The notes: generated by a model from the sequence alone, not told the origin. Counted from the first letter of the stretch, positions 41,066-50,355 are shown. The stretch: 64,000 nucleotides of DNA from Planctomycetota bacterium (GCA_008501825.1 QQUA01000022.1:124001-188000); one strand, 5' to 3'. Translations and numbers: made by a program.

Positions 41066-42363
41066 GTACCCGGCGACGTTTGCTGAAAGTAAATCTTCCT
41101 AGCCATCAATCCGCGACCGGATCGCCACACCGCCAAGGCACGATTCGGTCCGTCTTGCACGAGAGCCACCAAGGCTTTGCCTTCGGCCAGAATGACCGGA
41201 TCGCTCCAGGCTCCATCGAGAAATTGAAGGTAGAGAATTCGTCGATCCGTAGAAAACCACCCTCCCACCGTTTCTTCGCTGAGGACCAGGGCCTGAAAGC
41301 CCTCTTCCGGGCCTTCCGCCAATTGGACATCCCTTGCCTCTTGCTCTAACAAGAGATGAGGACCCTCTATTCGACTGTTGGTTATCAAACGGGAAACCGC
41401 CGTGCCGGCACTGCCAAGAATTCCCTCAGGACGTACCAGAGCTATCATGGAAGCTTGGGTTCTTGGACTATGTGCCAAGGCCAATGGAGCCCGATAGTTT
41501 CCGGGGCTTCGATCCACCACCTGAATCGGGTTCACTACCTCTTGGAGCCTGATCCCTTGGATGGACCGTTCATTTCCATTCAACTCAAGAAAACTCAGGC
41601 GATATCCCTGATCGTTGGCCTCATGAACGTAGACCAGTTGAAATCGTCCGTGCGGCCCTGCAACCAAGCAAAAGGCTTCCGCTTCCTCCTTGGTTTCAGA
41701 ATCAACTACCGCCCAACCTTGAGACCCATCCTCGGCGAATCGAAGGACTGCCAGTTTTTCGGCTGCTTGAGGTACGGGAAGTGGCAAGACCACCAGGCCG
41801 TGAGCCCATTCCCAATCCCATTCTAAGGGTCCGCCGCCGGGAGTCGCCCGAAAGGCGGCCAGCAGGACTCCAGAAGAGCCGGAAAGTTGAATTCCATGGT
41901 GAGCCCAACCTGGTTTCGGCCCCTCTTCCCGGTGGTTCAAAGAAAGGGTCCCCTGCCGCCATTTCCCTTGATTCCAAATCTGGTGTTTTCCTTCTACCAA
42001 AAGGTGGATTTGACCTTTTTGGTCGGCAAAAACACCAACGGGTTCATTCCATTGATCAAACCCGAAAGTGTGAGCCTTGGGTAGCTGAACCACTTCGGAT
42101 TCCGAAATCAGCCAATGTCCCAATTCCGGAGAGATAAAGGACCTCCGAGATGCCGTTGAGGCAAAAACGTGAACCTGGCCGGTATTATCGGCAGTTACGG
42201 CAACTTCATCGCCGAGAGGTTCCTCTGCAATCAAAACCGGCGGCCCCAAACGAACTTGGCACCGGAATCGGTGGATTGGAGCGAACGGCGCCTCTAATGG
42301 CGGAAGGCTGCAAGCTCCGCTTAGCAAGACAAACACCAGCCCGCAGCACTTGCTCCTAAACAT
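41062..42363 (-). CDS. Predicted lipoprotein, possible beta-propeller, function unknown
   Basis: This 433-aa protein has a lipoprotein signal (GLVFVLLSGACSLPP, lipid Cys at residue 18). The rest is a series of beta segments of the type seen in propellers (VAVTADNTGQVHVFAS, PVGVFADQKGQIHLLVEG, LVAGPHGRFQLVYVHEA). No catalytic motif is seen. I do not recognise the family. It follows a hairpin that separates it from the upstream DUF1579 gene. Confidence 0.8.
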   Translation of the reverse strand: MFRSKCCGLVFVLLSGACSLPPLEAPFAPIHRFRCQVRLGPPVLIAEEPLGDEVAVTADNTGQVHVFASTASRRSFISPELGHWLISESEVVQLPKAHTFGFDQWNEPVGVFADQKGQIHLLVEGKHQIWNQGKWRQGTLSLNHREEGPKPGWAHHGIQLSGSSGVLLAAFRATPGGGPLEWDWEWAHGLVVLPLPVPQAAEKLAVLRFAEDGSQGWAVVDSETKEEAEAFCLVAGPHGRFQLVYVHEANDQGYRLSFLELNGNERSIQGIRLQEVVNPIQVVDRSPGNYRAPLALAHSPRTQASMIALVRPEGILGSAGTAVSRLITNSRIEGPHLLLEQEARDVQLAEGPEEGFQALVLSEETVGGWFSTDRRILYLQFLDGAWSDPVILAEGKALVALVQDGPNRALAVWRSGRGLMARKIYFQQTSPGT

Positions 42364-42396
42364 CCGTGATGCCCCAGGAAACCATCCCAGCCCAGC

Positions 42397-42429
42397 AAGC
42401 AGGCCGGAAGAGCCTTTTCCGGCCTGCTT
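42397..42429. terminator. Strong hairpin between two minus-strand genes
   Basis: A perfect 13-bp stem (AAGCAGGCCGGAA with TTCCGGCCTGCTT) encloses a GAGCCTT loop. It lies 13 nt after the stop of the DUF1579 gene. No T-run follows on the minus strand, so it may be a factor-dependent terminator or mRNA-stabilising structure rather than a classic intrinsic terminator. Confidence 0.55.
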
Positions 42430-42441
42430 CTGGACGTGGGT

Positions 42442-43491
42442 TTAAAGCTGGGCTCTCTTCAAGTAACCAATAAAGGTTTGTTGAGGATCGCTTTGACCCA
42501 TCAGAGTCCAATTGGTCAAAGAATAACCTCCCTTACCATCAGGGGCAGTCATGCTTCTCTGGGCCATGGGAGCCCCCTTATTGACGCCGGCGTGGAGGGT
42601 CACAATGGTGCCGTCTTCCATGACATAAGATTGGTCAGGTACGAACTCACCCATATTGGAAATCCAGAAACCGGAAATCCGCTTCTTCGCCGGATCCCAG
42701 AACTGATAGTACTGACCTTTGTAAGTGATGGGAAGTTCGGCAGAAGGTTCTCCGATCAGATCCGAAAAAACCACCTGGCCACCCAGAATCATCTCGATGG
42801 TTTCTTTGCCCTTTACTTCGATGTGAGGTGCTCCCGGTTCGGGGGACATTTTTCCAGCAATCATCCAATTGCCGGCCATGCCTTCAAATACCTTGAGCTG
42901 AGGAGGGGAAGGCATCATGGCCGCTTTGATGCTTGAAGCGGCCACCGCGTCTGCCTTCTCGGCTCGGTGGTATTCTCCTTTCAAGTAGGTGAAAAAATCC
43001 CCGCCGGCAATGGAGCGATCCGTTTTGAAATGAAACTTGTCCTCCATGTACTGGACTACCGTGCGATCGGTTACGACCACCCCTTGTTCCAAAGAGGTGC
43101 CGGAATAAACCATGGTGTTGGCATCCACCCAATACGGATTGCTTTGAGAGAAATTTCCCATGTTGCTCATGGAAATGGAAACCATCGTATCGACGGTCGA
43201 GTCCCAAGCGGTAATATTCCGGAAAACCAGAGGTGTCGGCATGCCGATTTCAATTTCCATGTCATCCTGGTAGGCATGGCCGTCCATGATCTTGGTAACG
43301 GTCGACTTGGCGGTCCATTCCATGGGCGGTACTCCAGGAGCCATGGTCACGGTTCCCTTTCCTTTCCAATTCCCCAGGGTTTGCTCCATCGCCTGGAGCT
43401 GGGGAGCCGGAGGTACCGGAGCTTGGGCACTTAATGCCAGGGGGCTAAGGGCGAAAACAAGGAGAGTCAGGCAGGATTTCATCGATCCCAT
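42442..43491 (-). CDS. Exported DUF1579-type protein, duplicated domain
   Basis: The 349-aa protein has a signal peptide (LTLLVFALSPLALSAQ). Two similar halves follow, each opening with a Leu/Met-rich helix and a GNW motif: LQAMEQTLGNWKGKGTVTM and LKVFEGMAGNWMIAGKMS, both with later GFW/SNMG-type strands. This is the DUF1579 pattern, a beta-barrel fold of unknown function. The internal duplication is visible by eye. A related but different lipoprotein is at 45.1 kb. Confidence 0.85.
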   Translation of the reverse strand: MGSMKSCLTLLVFALSPLALSAQAPVPPAPQLQAMEQTLGNWKGKGTVTMAPGVPPMEWTAKSTVTKIMDGHAYQDDMEIEIGMPTPLVFRNITAWDSTVDTMVSISMSNMGNFSQSNPYWVDANTMVYSGTSLEQGVVVTDRTVVQYMEDKFHFKTDRSIAGGDFFTYLKGEYHRAEKADAVAASSIKAAMMPSPPQLKVFEGMAGNWMIAGKMSPEPGAPHIEVKGKETIEMILGGQVVFSDLIGEPSAELPITYKGQYYQFWDPAKKRISGFWISNMGEFVPDQSYVMEDGTIVTLHAGVNKGAPMAQRSMTAPDGKGGYSLTNWTLMGQSDPQQTFIGYLKRAQL

Positions 43492-43613
43492 TAACTTGGT
43501 TTGGGTTCAGGAGGGCGGCGGTGAGAGTCGCCCTTGGCTCCATCCTACGCCGAAGGCCACGATCCAAGGAGGCTCCTCCCGCCTTGAATCGGAGCGAAAC
43601 CGACCTCGGTCCC

Positions 43614-44042
43614 TCAGCGTTTGGCAATCACCGCCATCTCAATCCGTGCATCTCCCGGTAGGGCGCTGACTTCGACGCAAGCTCTAGCCGGATAAGGAGC
43701 CGGCATCCATTCCCGGTACACCCGGTTGAACTCGTCGTATCGACTCATGTCGGTCAGATACACGGTGGCGGAAACCACGTGCTCCAAACCCAGTCCACAG
43801 CGGCCAAGCTTCCGCCGCACGGCTTCGATCACGGACAGGCTTTCCCGAGCAAAGGTATCGCGGTTTTCGCCAATTTGTCCGGAAAGGAACACAAATCCTC
43901 CGGCTTCCACGCTGGCGGAATAAGGTCCGAGGGCACCTGGAGCGCTTTGGTGTTCCAGCGGCATCCGGCAGGAAAGCAGCCACGGGGTCCACCCGCAAAG
44001 GAAAAGGACCAGAATCCAGAATCGAGATCTTTGCCGGTTCAT
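43614..44042 (-). CDS. RidA/YjgF-family protein with an export (lipoprotein-like) signal
   Basis: The 142-aa protein has a hydrophobic N-terminus ending in a lipobox-like LLSC (FWILVLFLCGWTPWLLSC). The RidA core follows: GPYSASVEAGGFVFLSGQIG, HVVSATVYLTDMSRYDEFNRVY and the conserved Arg/Glu region PARACVEVSALPGDARIEM. Classical RidA is a cytosolic enamine/imine deaminase. This one appears exported or lipid-anchored, which makes a different role likely. Confidence 0.87.
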   Translation of the reverse strand: MNRQRSRFWILVLFLCGWTPWLLSCRMPLEHQSAPGALGPYSASVEAGGFVFLSGQIGENRDTFARESLSVIEAVRRKLGRCGLGLEHVVSATVYLTDMSRYDEFNRVYREWMPAPYPARACVEVSALPGDARIEMAVIAKR

Positions 44043-44097
44043 GCTTGAATCTTAATGGAATTGGCTATGGGAATGGCGAAAACGATCCTAGAGTCTT

Positions 44098-44103
44098 AGG
44101 AGG
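44098..44103 (+). promoter_or_regulatory. Ribosome binding site fixing the DUF523/DUF1722 start
   Basis: AGGAGG ends seven bases before the ATG at 44111. The frame is open from a TTG at 44045, but no ribosome site precedes that, so 44111 is the start. Confidence 0.8.
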
Positions 44104-44110
44104 TTTGAGA

Positions 44111-45115
44111 ATGAAGACCAGCCATGCATCGAAACCTGGCGGATGGATCCATTGGCACAATCCGGAATTTCCGCTTCGTTTGGGAGTATCCGCTTGCTTG
44201 CTTGGAGAAAAAGTCCGATTCGATACCGGCCATGCTCGTGACCGCTTCGTCACCGACACCTTGGGGCAATGGTTCGAATTCGTTCCGGTCTGTCCGGAAG
44301 TGGAAATCGGCATGGGCATTCCCCGGCCGACGATTCGCTTGGTGAAAGCAGAGCACGGATTACGGCTGGTCGCCCCCTCCACCGGCGAGGATTTCGGAGA
44401 GACCATGACTACTTTCTCCGAACAAAGAGTGAACGGGTTGATGGCTGAAGACCTCGACGGCTTCATTCTCAAAAAAGGCTCGCCGTCCTGCGGCATGGAA
44501 AGGGTCAAAGTCTATCACCCGAACGGTATGCCGACTTCCGCCAAGGCGGCCGGTTTGTTCGCCTCGGCATTGCAACGGAAATGGCCCACCTTACCGATCG
44601 AAGAGGATGGCCGCCTCCATGACAAAGTCTTGCGGGAGAACTTTATCGAGAGGGTGTTTTGCCGCAACCGATGGCGTCTCTTCGCCGCTCAAGGGTCAGG
44701 ACGAGGTGGATTGGTTGAATTCCATACCGCCCACAAATTGCTGATCCGAGCTCACAACGAGGCCGCCTACCGCCGCCTCGGGCGAATCGTGGCCAGTGCC
44801 GGACAGCTTCCGGATGCAGAACTATTCAGTTCTTACGAGCGAGAATTTCAATCGGCCATGAAGAGCAAGGGAACGGTAAAACGTCATGTCAACGTTTTGC
44901 ACCATGCTATGGGTTATCTAAAGAAAAAGCTGGATAGCGTGGAGAAGCAGGAACTCTTGACTTGTATTGAAGACTATCGCCAAGGCCTGCTCCCCCTGAT
45001 CGTGCCCCTTTCCTTATTGCGTTACAACATCCGCCGCCACCAAATCAGCTATTTAGCCGGGCAACTCTACTTCGATCCTCACCCCAAGGAATTGATGTTG
45101 CGCAACCATGCCTAA
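44111..45115 (+). CDS. DUF523-DUF1722 (YbgA-like) fusion protein
   Basis: This 334-aa protein carries DUF523 in the first ~160 residues (RLGVSACLLGEKVRFD with a conserved Cys, FVPVCPEVEIGMGIPRP, ILKKGSPSCGMERVKVY). DUF1722 follows in the C-terminal half (FHTAHKLLIRAHNEAAYRRLGRIVA, HVLHHAMGYLKKKLD-like region, QGLLPLIVPLSLLRYNI). The fusion is common in bacteria, often beside photolyases; its activity is not established. The Cys residues in DUF523 suggest metal or thiouracil-type chemistry, as reported for relatives. It converges with the 45.1 kb lipoprotein gene by a four-base overlap. Confidence 0.9.
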   Translation: MKTSHASKPGGWIHWHNPEFPLRLGVSACLLGEKVRFDTGHARDRFVTDTLGQWFEFVPVCPEVEIGMGIPRPTIRLVKAEHGLRLVAPSTGEDFGETMTTFSEQRVNGLMAEDLDGFILKKGSPSCGMERVKVYHPNGMPTSAKAAGLFASALQRKWPTLPIEEDGRLHDKVLRENFIERVFCRNRWRLFAAQGSGRGGLVEFHTAHKLLIRAHNEAAYRRLGRIVASAGQLPDAELFSSYEREFQSAMKSKGTVKRHVNVLHHAMGYLKKKLDSVEKQELLTCIEDYRQGLLPLIVPLSLLRYNIRRHQISYLAGQLYFDPHPKELMLRNHA

Positions 45116-46191
45116 GGGCTTTCCATGTCAGGAAATTGCGCTTGCCAGTGGAGATCCCAACTCTGCTCAGCTTCGTTCCAGCGCTGTTCGACGATTTGAA
45201 TTTGGCCGGAATCCAGATCGATTCGATAACGGACACCAGGCCCTGGGTTCGACGAAGCAGTCTGGAACTGCAACTCAGCCGAATTCACCGGTGAATAGGC
45301 GATGAAAGCCGGCACCGTAGGCTGATTCTCCAGCCCCAAAAGCTCAAAGCGGTTGGCGTAGGTATTGAAAGTAAGGTGATAGAAGATTTCCCGTTGAATC
45401 CCATCCCGTTGGAAACGAAGAAACAGCAGGACGGCGCAGCCGTCGAGAATTCGATAGCCGGTCAAGGTCGCCGGAATGGAGGATTCCGGATCCCGGCCGA
45501 AACCAAGACGGCCTGCCCGGTAGCCGACCAAGGGAGCATAAACTTCGAATTCTTCTCGATCACATCGCTTCCCCTCATGAAAGGTATGGGCAGTCCCCCC
45601 CCTTTCCGGGAGTTTCGCCGCCGCTGCGGTCCGGGAAAACTCCATGATCCATTGATGGGTCCAACTGCGTCCTCCGTCTTGAGAATAAGCGTCATCCCAA
45701 CGCAGAGAACTCGGCCCGACGTCGGAAAATGTGTAGCGCTGCAAGCTTCGTCCCCCGTCAGGGGATTGGCTTTCGGAATAGAATTCTCCGCGGCCATGTC
45801 GGAAGGCACCGGTCAAGCTGGAAGACCCGGAGCGATTTTTCCCGGGCCAGTTCAGCCATAAAACCCATCGTCCAAGGTCGGAGTCAAAGTAGCGCAGGCT
45901 GAAGCCTTTGATCGGAACCGAATCCCAAAGCTCCAAAATCGCCTTGCCATTCAAGATGGAGATGATGTGAGCCTCGGCGGCAATCGAATCCTTCCATTCC
46001 AAGTCATCTTGAAGGATCCGAAGGTTGACGTCCCATTTCCCCAACCAGAAATCAAATTGTCGGGCTTCAGGAGGATGTTCGAGGGCTTGGCTGGACTCGA
46101 GCTCAAGGCCGGAACATGCCATGCCCAGAAATCCAACCAGGAGAATCCAACGGCTCCTCCTGATGAAGTTAAGGAATTTATCCTGCACCAT
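45112..46191 (-). CDS. Predicted lipoprotein with DUF1579-like N-terminus
   Basis: The start at 46191 is favoured, since GGGAG lies seven bases upstream; an ATG at 46197 is two codons earlier. The ~359-aa protein has a lipobox (LLVGFLGMACSG). After the signal comes FDFWLGKWDVNLRI, which matches the opening of DUF1579-like or lipocalin-type beta-barrel proteins. It continues as a beta-rich protein with repeated W/Y-rich strands. No enzymatic motif is visible. The 247-nt gap upstream (46192-46438) holds no gene or structure that I can support. Confidence 0.8.
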   Translation of the reverse strand: MVQDKFLNFIRRSRWILLVGFLGMACSGLELESSQALEHPPEARQFDFWLGKWDVNLRILQDDLEWKDSIAAEAHIISILNGKAILELWDSVPIKGFSLRYFDSDLGRWVLWLNWPGKNRSGSSSLTGAFRHGRGEFYSESQSPDGGRSLQRYTFSDVGPSSLRWDDAYSQDGGRSWTHQWIMEFSRTAAAAKLPERGGTAHTFHEGKRCDREEFEVYAPLVGYRAGRLGFGRDPESSIPATLTGYRILDGCAVLLFLRFQRDGIQREIFYHLTFNTYANRFELLGLENQPTVPAFIAYSPVNSAELQFQTASSNPGPGVRYRIDLDSGQIQIVEQRWNEAEQSWDLHWQAQFPDMESP

Positions 46192-46438
46192 GTTCATTCT
46201 CCCAGACGTGGATGGATCTCAGCTTCGAATCTGCGGTTCAGCTTCGATCCCTGAACTCAAGGACTCTGAAACCGGCCTCAGGACAGAAAATACCTTGGAG
46301 GCCCGAATTTCCGCCAGCAAGATTTTGAACAGCGGTCCGCCGCGAATGAGTCTAGGAAACGACCTCAGCGCGGCCACTGGAGCGACCGCGCTGAAGCACG
46401 ATAGAAACGAGCCTGGAAAGGAATTTCTAGTCTGCAGC

Positions 46439-48433
46439 TCAGTAGAGCGGCGGTTTCCGTTCTCGCCGGTTCTGCTCCCCTAACTCGTAGGCCCTTTTCA
46501 GTACAGCAGCTTTTTCATCCAAGAACTTCTGAAAATCCGCATGCTTCTGAGCCGCTTCCTGTTTGGAAAGCTTGCCGGCTTTCACTGCAGCCTCGATGTC
46601 GGCCTTGAATTGATCCGCCTTGGCTCGCAGTTCCGCCACAGCGGCGATCTTGTCCTGATCGCGGGCAACGGTAGCTCTACGGACTAGGACTCTCCGGATT
46701 TCTTCCAATTTCTTTTCAGCAGCCTCTTTGGAAAGCTGGCCGGCGTTCACCGCGGCTTTGATATCCGCTTCGATTTGGGTGTATCGATTCCGGATTCCCG
46801 CTTGGACGTCGTCACTTGAAGCACTCCTTCTTTCGACTCCGCGGCGTCGACCATTGGCTTCACCACTTCTCCGATCCGCTTCGCCCCACCGGCGAGCGCC
46901 TTTGGCTTCCGATTTTTGGGCTTCTTGCTCAAGTCTCTTGCGATAGCTTTCCAGTTTTTTAATTCCCTCTTCCCGGGATAATTCTCCGGCTCGAATCGCA
47001 GCCTTCACCTTGGCTTCGACATCCTGGTACTCCACCTGAGAATCCCGAACAACGCCTGAGCGCCTTCCTCCCCGAAGTTTCTCAGACCTTGCTCCCGGCT
47101 CTCCTCCTCTTTCTCCCTGTCTTTCCCCCCATCTTTCACCCCATTGCCTTCCCGTCCGCCGGCGTAATTCCTGCAAACGGGCTTCAGCTTCCTTGCTGGT
47201 TATTTCCCCCTGTTCCACCGCTTTTCGGATGCGGAACTTCCATTGTTCGATTTCCTCTAAGTCCGTGGACCTCAGCCGGTTTTCCTTGCGACGACCGGCT
47301 TCTTCCAATTGTTCGGCGAACCGAGTTTGGGCCAGCACCGCGATCATGACTTCCGCCTGTTCACCGGTGAGTTCTCCAGCATGGACTGCCTGAACCAGCC
47401 GTTTGCCTACCGCTTCCATGTCCGGTTCTTGGGCATGAATCAAGCCTACGGGAAGCAGCGCGGTAGCGCCGAACAACACCGTGGCTTGGAACCAGCGGGG
47501 CGTGGTTCTTAATGACTTAGCCGACACGATCATCCTGAATCTCTTCTCTAAGAAGCCGCCACTGTTGATTCCACTGGCCATGGCCGGCGGGCGGATCGCC
47601 GGAAAAGCCAGGAACTCCACCGCGTTTAGCAGCGAGTTCGCGTATTGGGTGGGTTTCGGCTTTAAGCTGGCCAGCACTAAGCCATCGCAACAAATCTCTT
47701 CGTTGGCGCGCAAATTACGCCGCGCCCACCAGACCGCCGGGTTCCACCAAAAGGCAACACAAGCCAGCCATTCCAGCCAGCGAACCCAGTGATCCCGGCG
47801 CCGGACGTGGGCCAATTCGTGGGCCAAGATCCAGCGCAGATCCTCCTCTTCCATTTGTTGCATGAAGTCGGCCGAAATGACCACTCGAACCTTGCCGCCG
47901 ACCCACCAGACCAGGGGCGCTAAATGAGCTGAAGTGGTGAAAAGACCGGGAGCTTCCTTCAAACCGAGTTTGACGGCCAACTCTTGGGCCCTTCTCTGCC
48001 AAGGCTCCGGTGCCGGTTGGGAGGCGGCAATCAACAATCGGTGAAAACGGAAGACTCGGAAAACGGTGATGCAAAACACCAAGACCGTGCCAGCGAACCA
48101 GAGAGCGGCTAAGCCAGTTTTGATTACAGGAAACCAACTACTGGAGGTAGTCGTGGTCGTCAACGCCCCGGCCTCACCGAGCTCGTTAAGCGAAACGGCG
48201 GCCTCACCGCCGGCAAGGTCCATGGGAAATGATTCCGGCGCTACGGCTCCGGGAAGGGAAAGAACCGGCAAGCTGATCAGGGGCGGAGTCAGCAATTTCA
48301 CTAACACCAATAACCACAACCCGTGGGCCAACCAGGGTCGATTTCCCTTGCGCTGGACCATCCAGGCCAGACACGCCAGGAGCAGGGAAACACAAAGATG
48401 ACTGAAACCAACGCCCAGGAAGAGATCGATCAT
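46439..48433 (-). CDS. M56 (BlaR1/MecR1-type) membrane metallopeptidase with C-terminal helical repeats
   Basis: This 664-aa protein has four N-terminal membrane helices and the M56 zinc motif LAHELAHVRRRDHW (HELAH at 205-209), with the later Glu in ANEEICCDGLVLA. The usual beta-lactam sensor domain is absent. Instead the periplasmic C-terminus carries about five repeats of a ~20-residue helical motif, such as IKAAVNAGQLSKEAAEKKLEE and VKAAIRAGELSREEG, separated by Arg-rich linkers. It is coupled to the BlaI-type repressor by a four-base overlap and probably cleaves it on receiving a signal. The ligand is unknown, and beta-lactam sensing is not supported. Confidence 0.9.
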   Translation of the reverse strand: MIDLFLGVGFSHLCVSLLLACLAWMVQRKGNRPWLAHGLWLLVLVKLLTPPLISLPVLSLPGAVAPESFPMDLAGGEAAVSLNELGEAGALTTTTTSSSWFPVIKTGLAALWFAGTVLVFCITVFRVFRFHRLLIAASQPAPEPWQRRAQELAVKLGLKEAPGLFTTSAHLAPLVWWVGGKVRVVISADFMQQMEEEDLRWILAHELAHVRRRDHWVRWLEWLACVAFWWNPAVWWARRNLRANEEICCDGLVLASLKPKPTQYANSLLNAVEFLAFPAIRPPAMASGINSGGFLEKRFRMIVSAKSLRTTPRWFQATVLFGATALLPVGLIHAQEPDMEAVGKRLVQAVHAGELTGEQAEVMIAVLAQTRFAEQLEEAGRRKENRLRSTDLEEIEQWKFRIRKAVEQGEITSKEAEARLQELRRRTGRQWGERWGERQGERGGEPGARSEKLRGGRRSGVVRDSQVEYQDVEAKVKAAIRAGELSREEGIKKLESYRKRLEQEAQKSEAKGARRWGEADRRSGEANGRRRGVERRSASSDDVQAGIRNRYTQIEADIKAAVNAGQLSKEAAEKKLEEIRRVLVRRATVARDQDKIAAVAELRAKADQFKADIEAAVKAGKLSKQEAAQKHADFQKFLDEKAAVLKRAYELGEQNRRERKPPLY

Positions 48434-48819
48434 GCCCCTTCCTCCGGAGTTTCATCCTGCTCCAAAATGCGGCGGAGCTTTTCGATCTCCGTTCTGGAAA
48501 TTTTGCGCTGCTCAATCAAATGGGTGATTAAGGGAGCCAAAGAACCGCCGGTCAGCTTGTCGGCCAAGGATTCCAATTGACTTCCGGCATAGGCTTCCCG
48601 GCTGACCAAAGCGAAAAACAAATGCACGGGAAGGCTGCGGTCCCTCCCAACGTATCCCTTGTCTTCCAACCGCTGCAGCAATCGCTGCACCGTCCCATGC
48701 TGGGCTTTGGAAGCCTCGGAATAGAGTTGCTCCCTCAGTTGTCGGGCGGTCATGCGCTCTTGGTCCCAGAGCAATTCCATGAGTGCCAATTCGGCGTTGG
48801 CCAGGGAGGGCAGCTTCAA
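48430..48819 (-). CDS. BlaI/MecI/CopY-family transcriptional repressor
   Basis: The 129-aa protein has the winged-helix of the family: ANAELALMELLWDQERMTARQLREQL, HGTVQRLLQRLEDKGYV, followed by a dimerisation helix region (SLADKLTGGSLAPLITHLIEQ). It would bind a dyad operator and be inactivated by the M56 protease encoded next. A TACGAC/GTCGTA palindrome lies 46 nt upstream of its start, so autoregulation is likely. Confidence 0.92.
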   Translation of the reverse strand: MKLPSLANAELALMELLWDQERMTARQLREQLYSEASKAQHGTVQRLLQRLEDKGYVGRDRSLPVHLFFALVSREAYAGSQLESLADKLTGGSLAPLITHLIEQRKISRTEIEKLRRILEQDETPEEGA

Positions 48820-48845
48820 AGGGGGTTCCTCTTCTTCCGGGGGTG

Positions 48846-48858
48846 CGACACGATGTCG
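48846..48858. promoter_or_regulatory. Weaker dyad upstream of the BlaI-type gene
   Basis: CGACA-CGA-TGTCG is an inverted repeat 6 nt from the main operator candidate, sharing the CGAC/GTCG core. It may be a second half of a tandem operator. Confidence 0.35.
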
Positions 48859-48864
48859 TCACCT

Positions 48865-48881
48865 TACGACGAATTGTCGTA
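48865..48881. promoter_or_regulatory. Putative BlaI-type operator
   Basis: TACGAC-GAATT-GTCGTA is a perfect 6-bp inverted repeat with a 5-nt centre, between the repressor start (48819) and the divergent Hen1 gene (48952). BlaI-family operators are dyads with TAC(T/G)AC-type arms. The site could control both the repressor operon and the RNA-repair operon (inference). Confidence 0.55.
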
Positions 48882-48951
48882 GAGGTCAAGTCCAGTTTTT
48901 CCGCACCTGTATCATTCCCGCCCTCCAATCCTGCCCTGCCTACCCGTAACT

Positions 48952-50349
48952 ATGTTGCTCCAACTGGAAACCAGCTACCGCCCCGCCACGGATTTGGGCT
49001 ATTTGTTGCACAAGAACCCGGACCGACTTCACTCCAAGAAGCTGGCTTTCGGCTCCGCTCACGTGTTTTATCCGGTGGCGGAGCCGGATCTCTGCCGGGC
49101 GGCCGTTCTCCTGGAAGTCGATCCGATCGGCTTGGTCCGTGGCAAGCGGCCGTTTCAATCCGGCACCCTGGGCCAATACGTCAACGACCGGCCCTACGTC
49201 GCCTCCTCCTTTATGAGCGTGGCTTTGGCCCAGCTTTTTTCCTCGGCCATGGCCGGCCGCAGCCGGGAAAGACCGGAATTGGTCAATCAGGCTTTGCCGT
49301 TGAAAGCCAGCTTGCCGGCCATTTCGTTTCGCGGAGGACAAGAATTATTGCAACGCCTGTTCGCTCCCCTCGGTTACCAAGTGGAAGCGGAACGCTTAGT
49401 CCTGGACCCCAAGTTCCCAGCATGGGGCGAGGGCCGTTGCTGGTCCTTGCAATTGGCTCACACCTTGCCGGTGGCCAAATTGCTGCAGCACCTTTACATC
49501 CTGCTTCCGGTATTGGACAACGAAAAGCATTACTGGGTCGGCCCGGCCGAAACCGAAAAGTTATTGGCCAAGGCTTCGGCTTGGTTGCCCGATCATCCGG
49601 AGAAGGATTTGATCGTTCGAAGGTATCTGAAATATCAAGGTGGTTTGACTCGAATCGCTTTGGCTCGTCTGGCACCGGAAGAAAATCCAGATCCGGATGG
49701 GAACGAACGCCAAAAGGACGCGGAAGAAGCTGAAGTCGAACGCCCGCTCAGCATGAATCAACACCGCCACGCCGAAGTTCTATCGGCTTTGAAGGCTTGT
49801 GGCGCCCAAAGCGTTTTGGATTTAGGTTGCGGTGAAGGCCGTTTGTTGCGCGAATTGCTTCGAGAGAAGCAGTTTCAGCGGATTGTAGGCTTGGACGTGT
49901 CTTTGCAAGCCTTGGAACGGGCGGCCAATCGCCTCCACCTGGAACGGATGGGTGAGCGGCAACGGCAGCGCATCGAATTGTGGCACGGCTCCCTTACTTA
50001 CCGGGACAAGCGCCTGAAAGGCTTCGACGCCGCCGCCATGGTCGACGTCATCGAGCACTTGGATCCACCGCGGCTGGCTGCTTTTCAGCGAGTTTTGTTC
50101 GAGTGCGCGCAACCGAAAACCGTGGTCATTACCACCCCGAATCGGGAATACAACGTCCGCTGGAAAAGCCTTCCCGCCGGCCACGTGCGCCATCGGGACC
50201 ACCGTTTCGAATGGACGCGCAGCGAGTTCGAAGCCTGGGCCGCTCCGGTGGCCGAAGAATTCGGTTACCAAGTCCGCTTCGGGCCGGTCGGACCTTTGGA
50301 TGAAGAAGTTGGCGCCCCGACCCAAATGGCGGTTTTCGACCGGAATTGA
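48952..50349 (+). CDS. hen1: Bacterial Hen1: 3'-terminal RNA ribose 2'-O-methyltransferase
   Basis: The 465-aa protein has the bacterial Hen1 layout. The N-terminal half is the Hen1-specific domain (TDLGYLLHKNPDRLHSKKL, VFYPVAEPD), needed in the family for activation of Pnkp. The C-terminal half is a methyltransferase with VLDLGCGEGRLLREL around residue 287 and the metal-site motif AAMVDVIEHLD near 363, followed by an HRDH segment. Hen1 methylates the 2'-OH at the 3' end of a broken RNA before ligation so that it resists recutting. The Pnkp gene starts 6 nt after its stop. Confidence 0.96.
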   Translation: MLLQLETSYRPATDLGYLLHKNPDRLHSKKLAFGSAHVFYPVAEPDLCRAAVLLEVDPIGLVRGKRPFQSGTLGQYVNDRPYVASSFMSVALAQLFSSAMAGRSRERPELVNQALPLKASLPAISFRGGQELLQRLFAPLGYQVEAERLVLDPKFPAWGEGRCWSLQLAHTLPVAKLLQHLYILLPVLDNEKHYWVGPAETEKLLAKASAWLPDHPEKDLIVRRYLKYQGGLTRIALARLAPEENPDPDGNERQKDAEEAEVERPLSMNQHRHAEVLSALKACGAQSVLDLGCGEGRLLRELLREKQFQRIVGLDVSLQALERAANRLHLERMGERQRQRIELWHGSLTYRDKRLKGFDAAAMVDVIEHLDPPRLAAFQRVLFECAQPKTVVITTPNREYNVRWKSLPAGHVRHRDHRFEWTRSEFEAWAAPVAEEFGYQVRFGPVGPLDEEVGAPTQMAVFDRN

Positions 50350-50355
50350 AATCTC

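Noticed and set aside
46439..48819. BlaR1/BlaI pair as beta-lactam resistance
   Set aside because: The M56 protein lacks a penicillin-binding domain and no beta-lactamase gene is adjacent.
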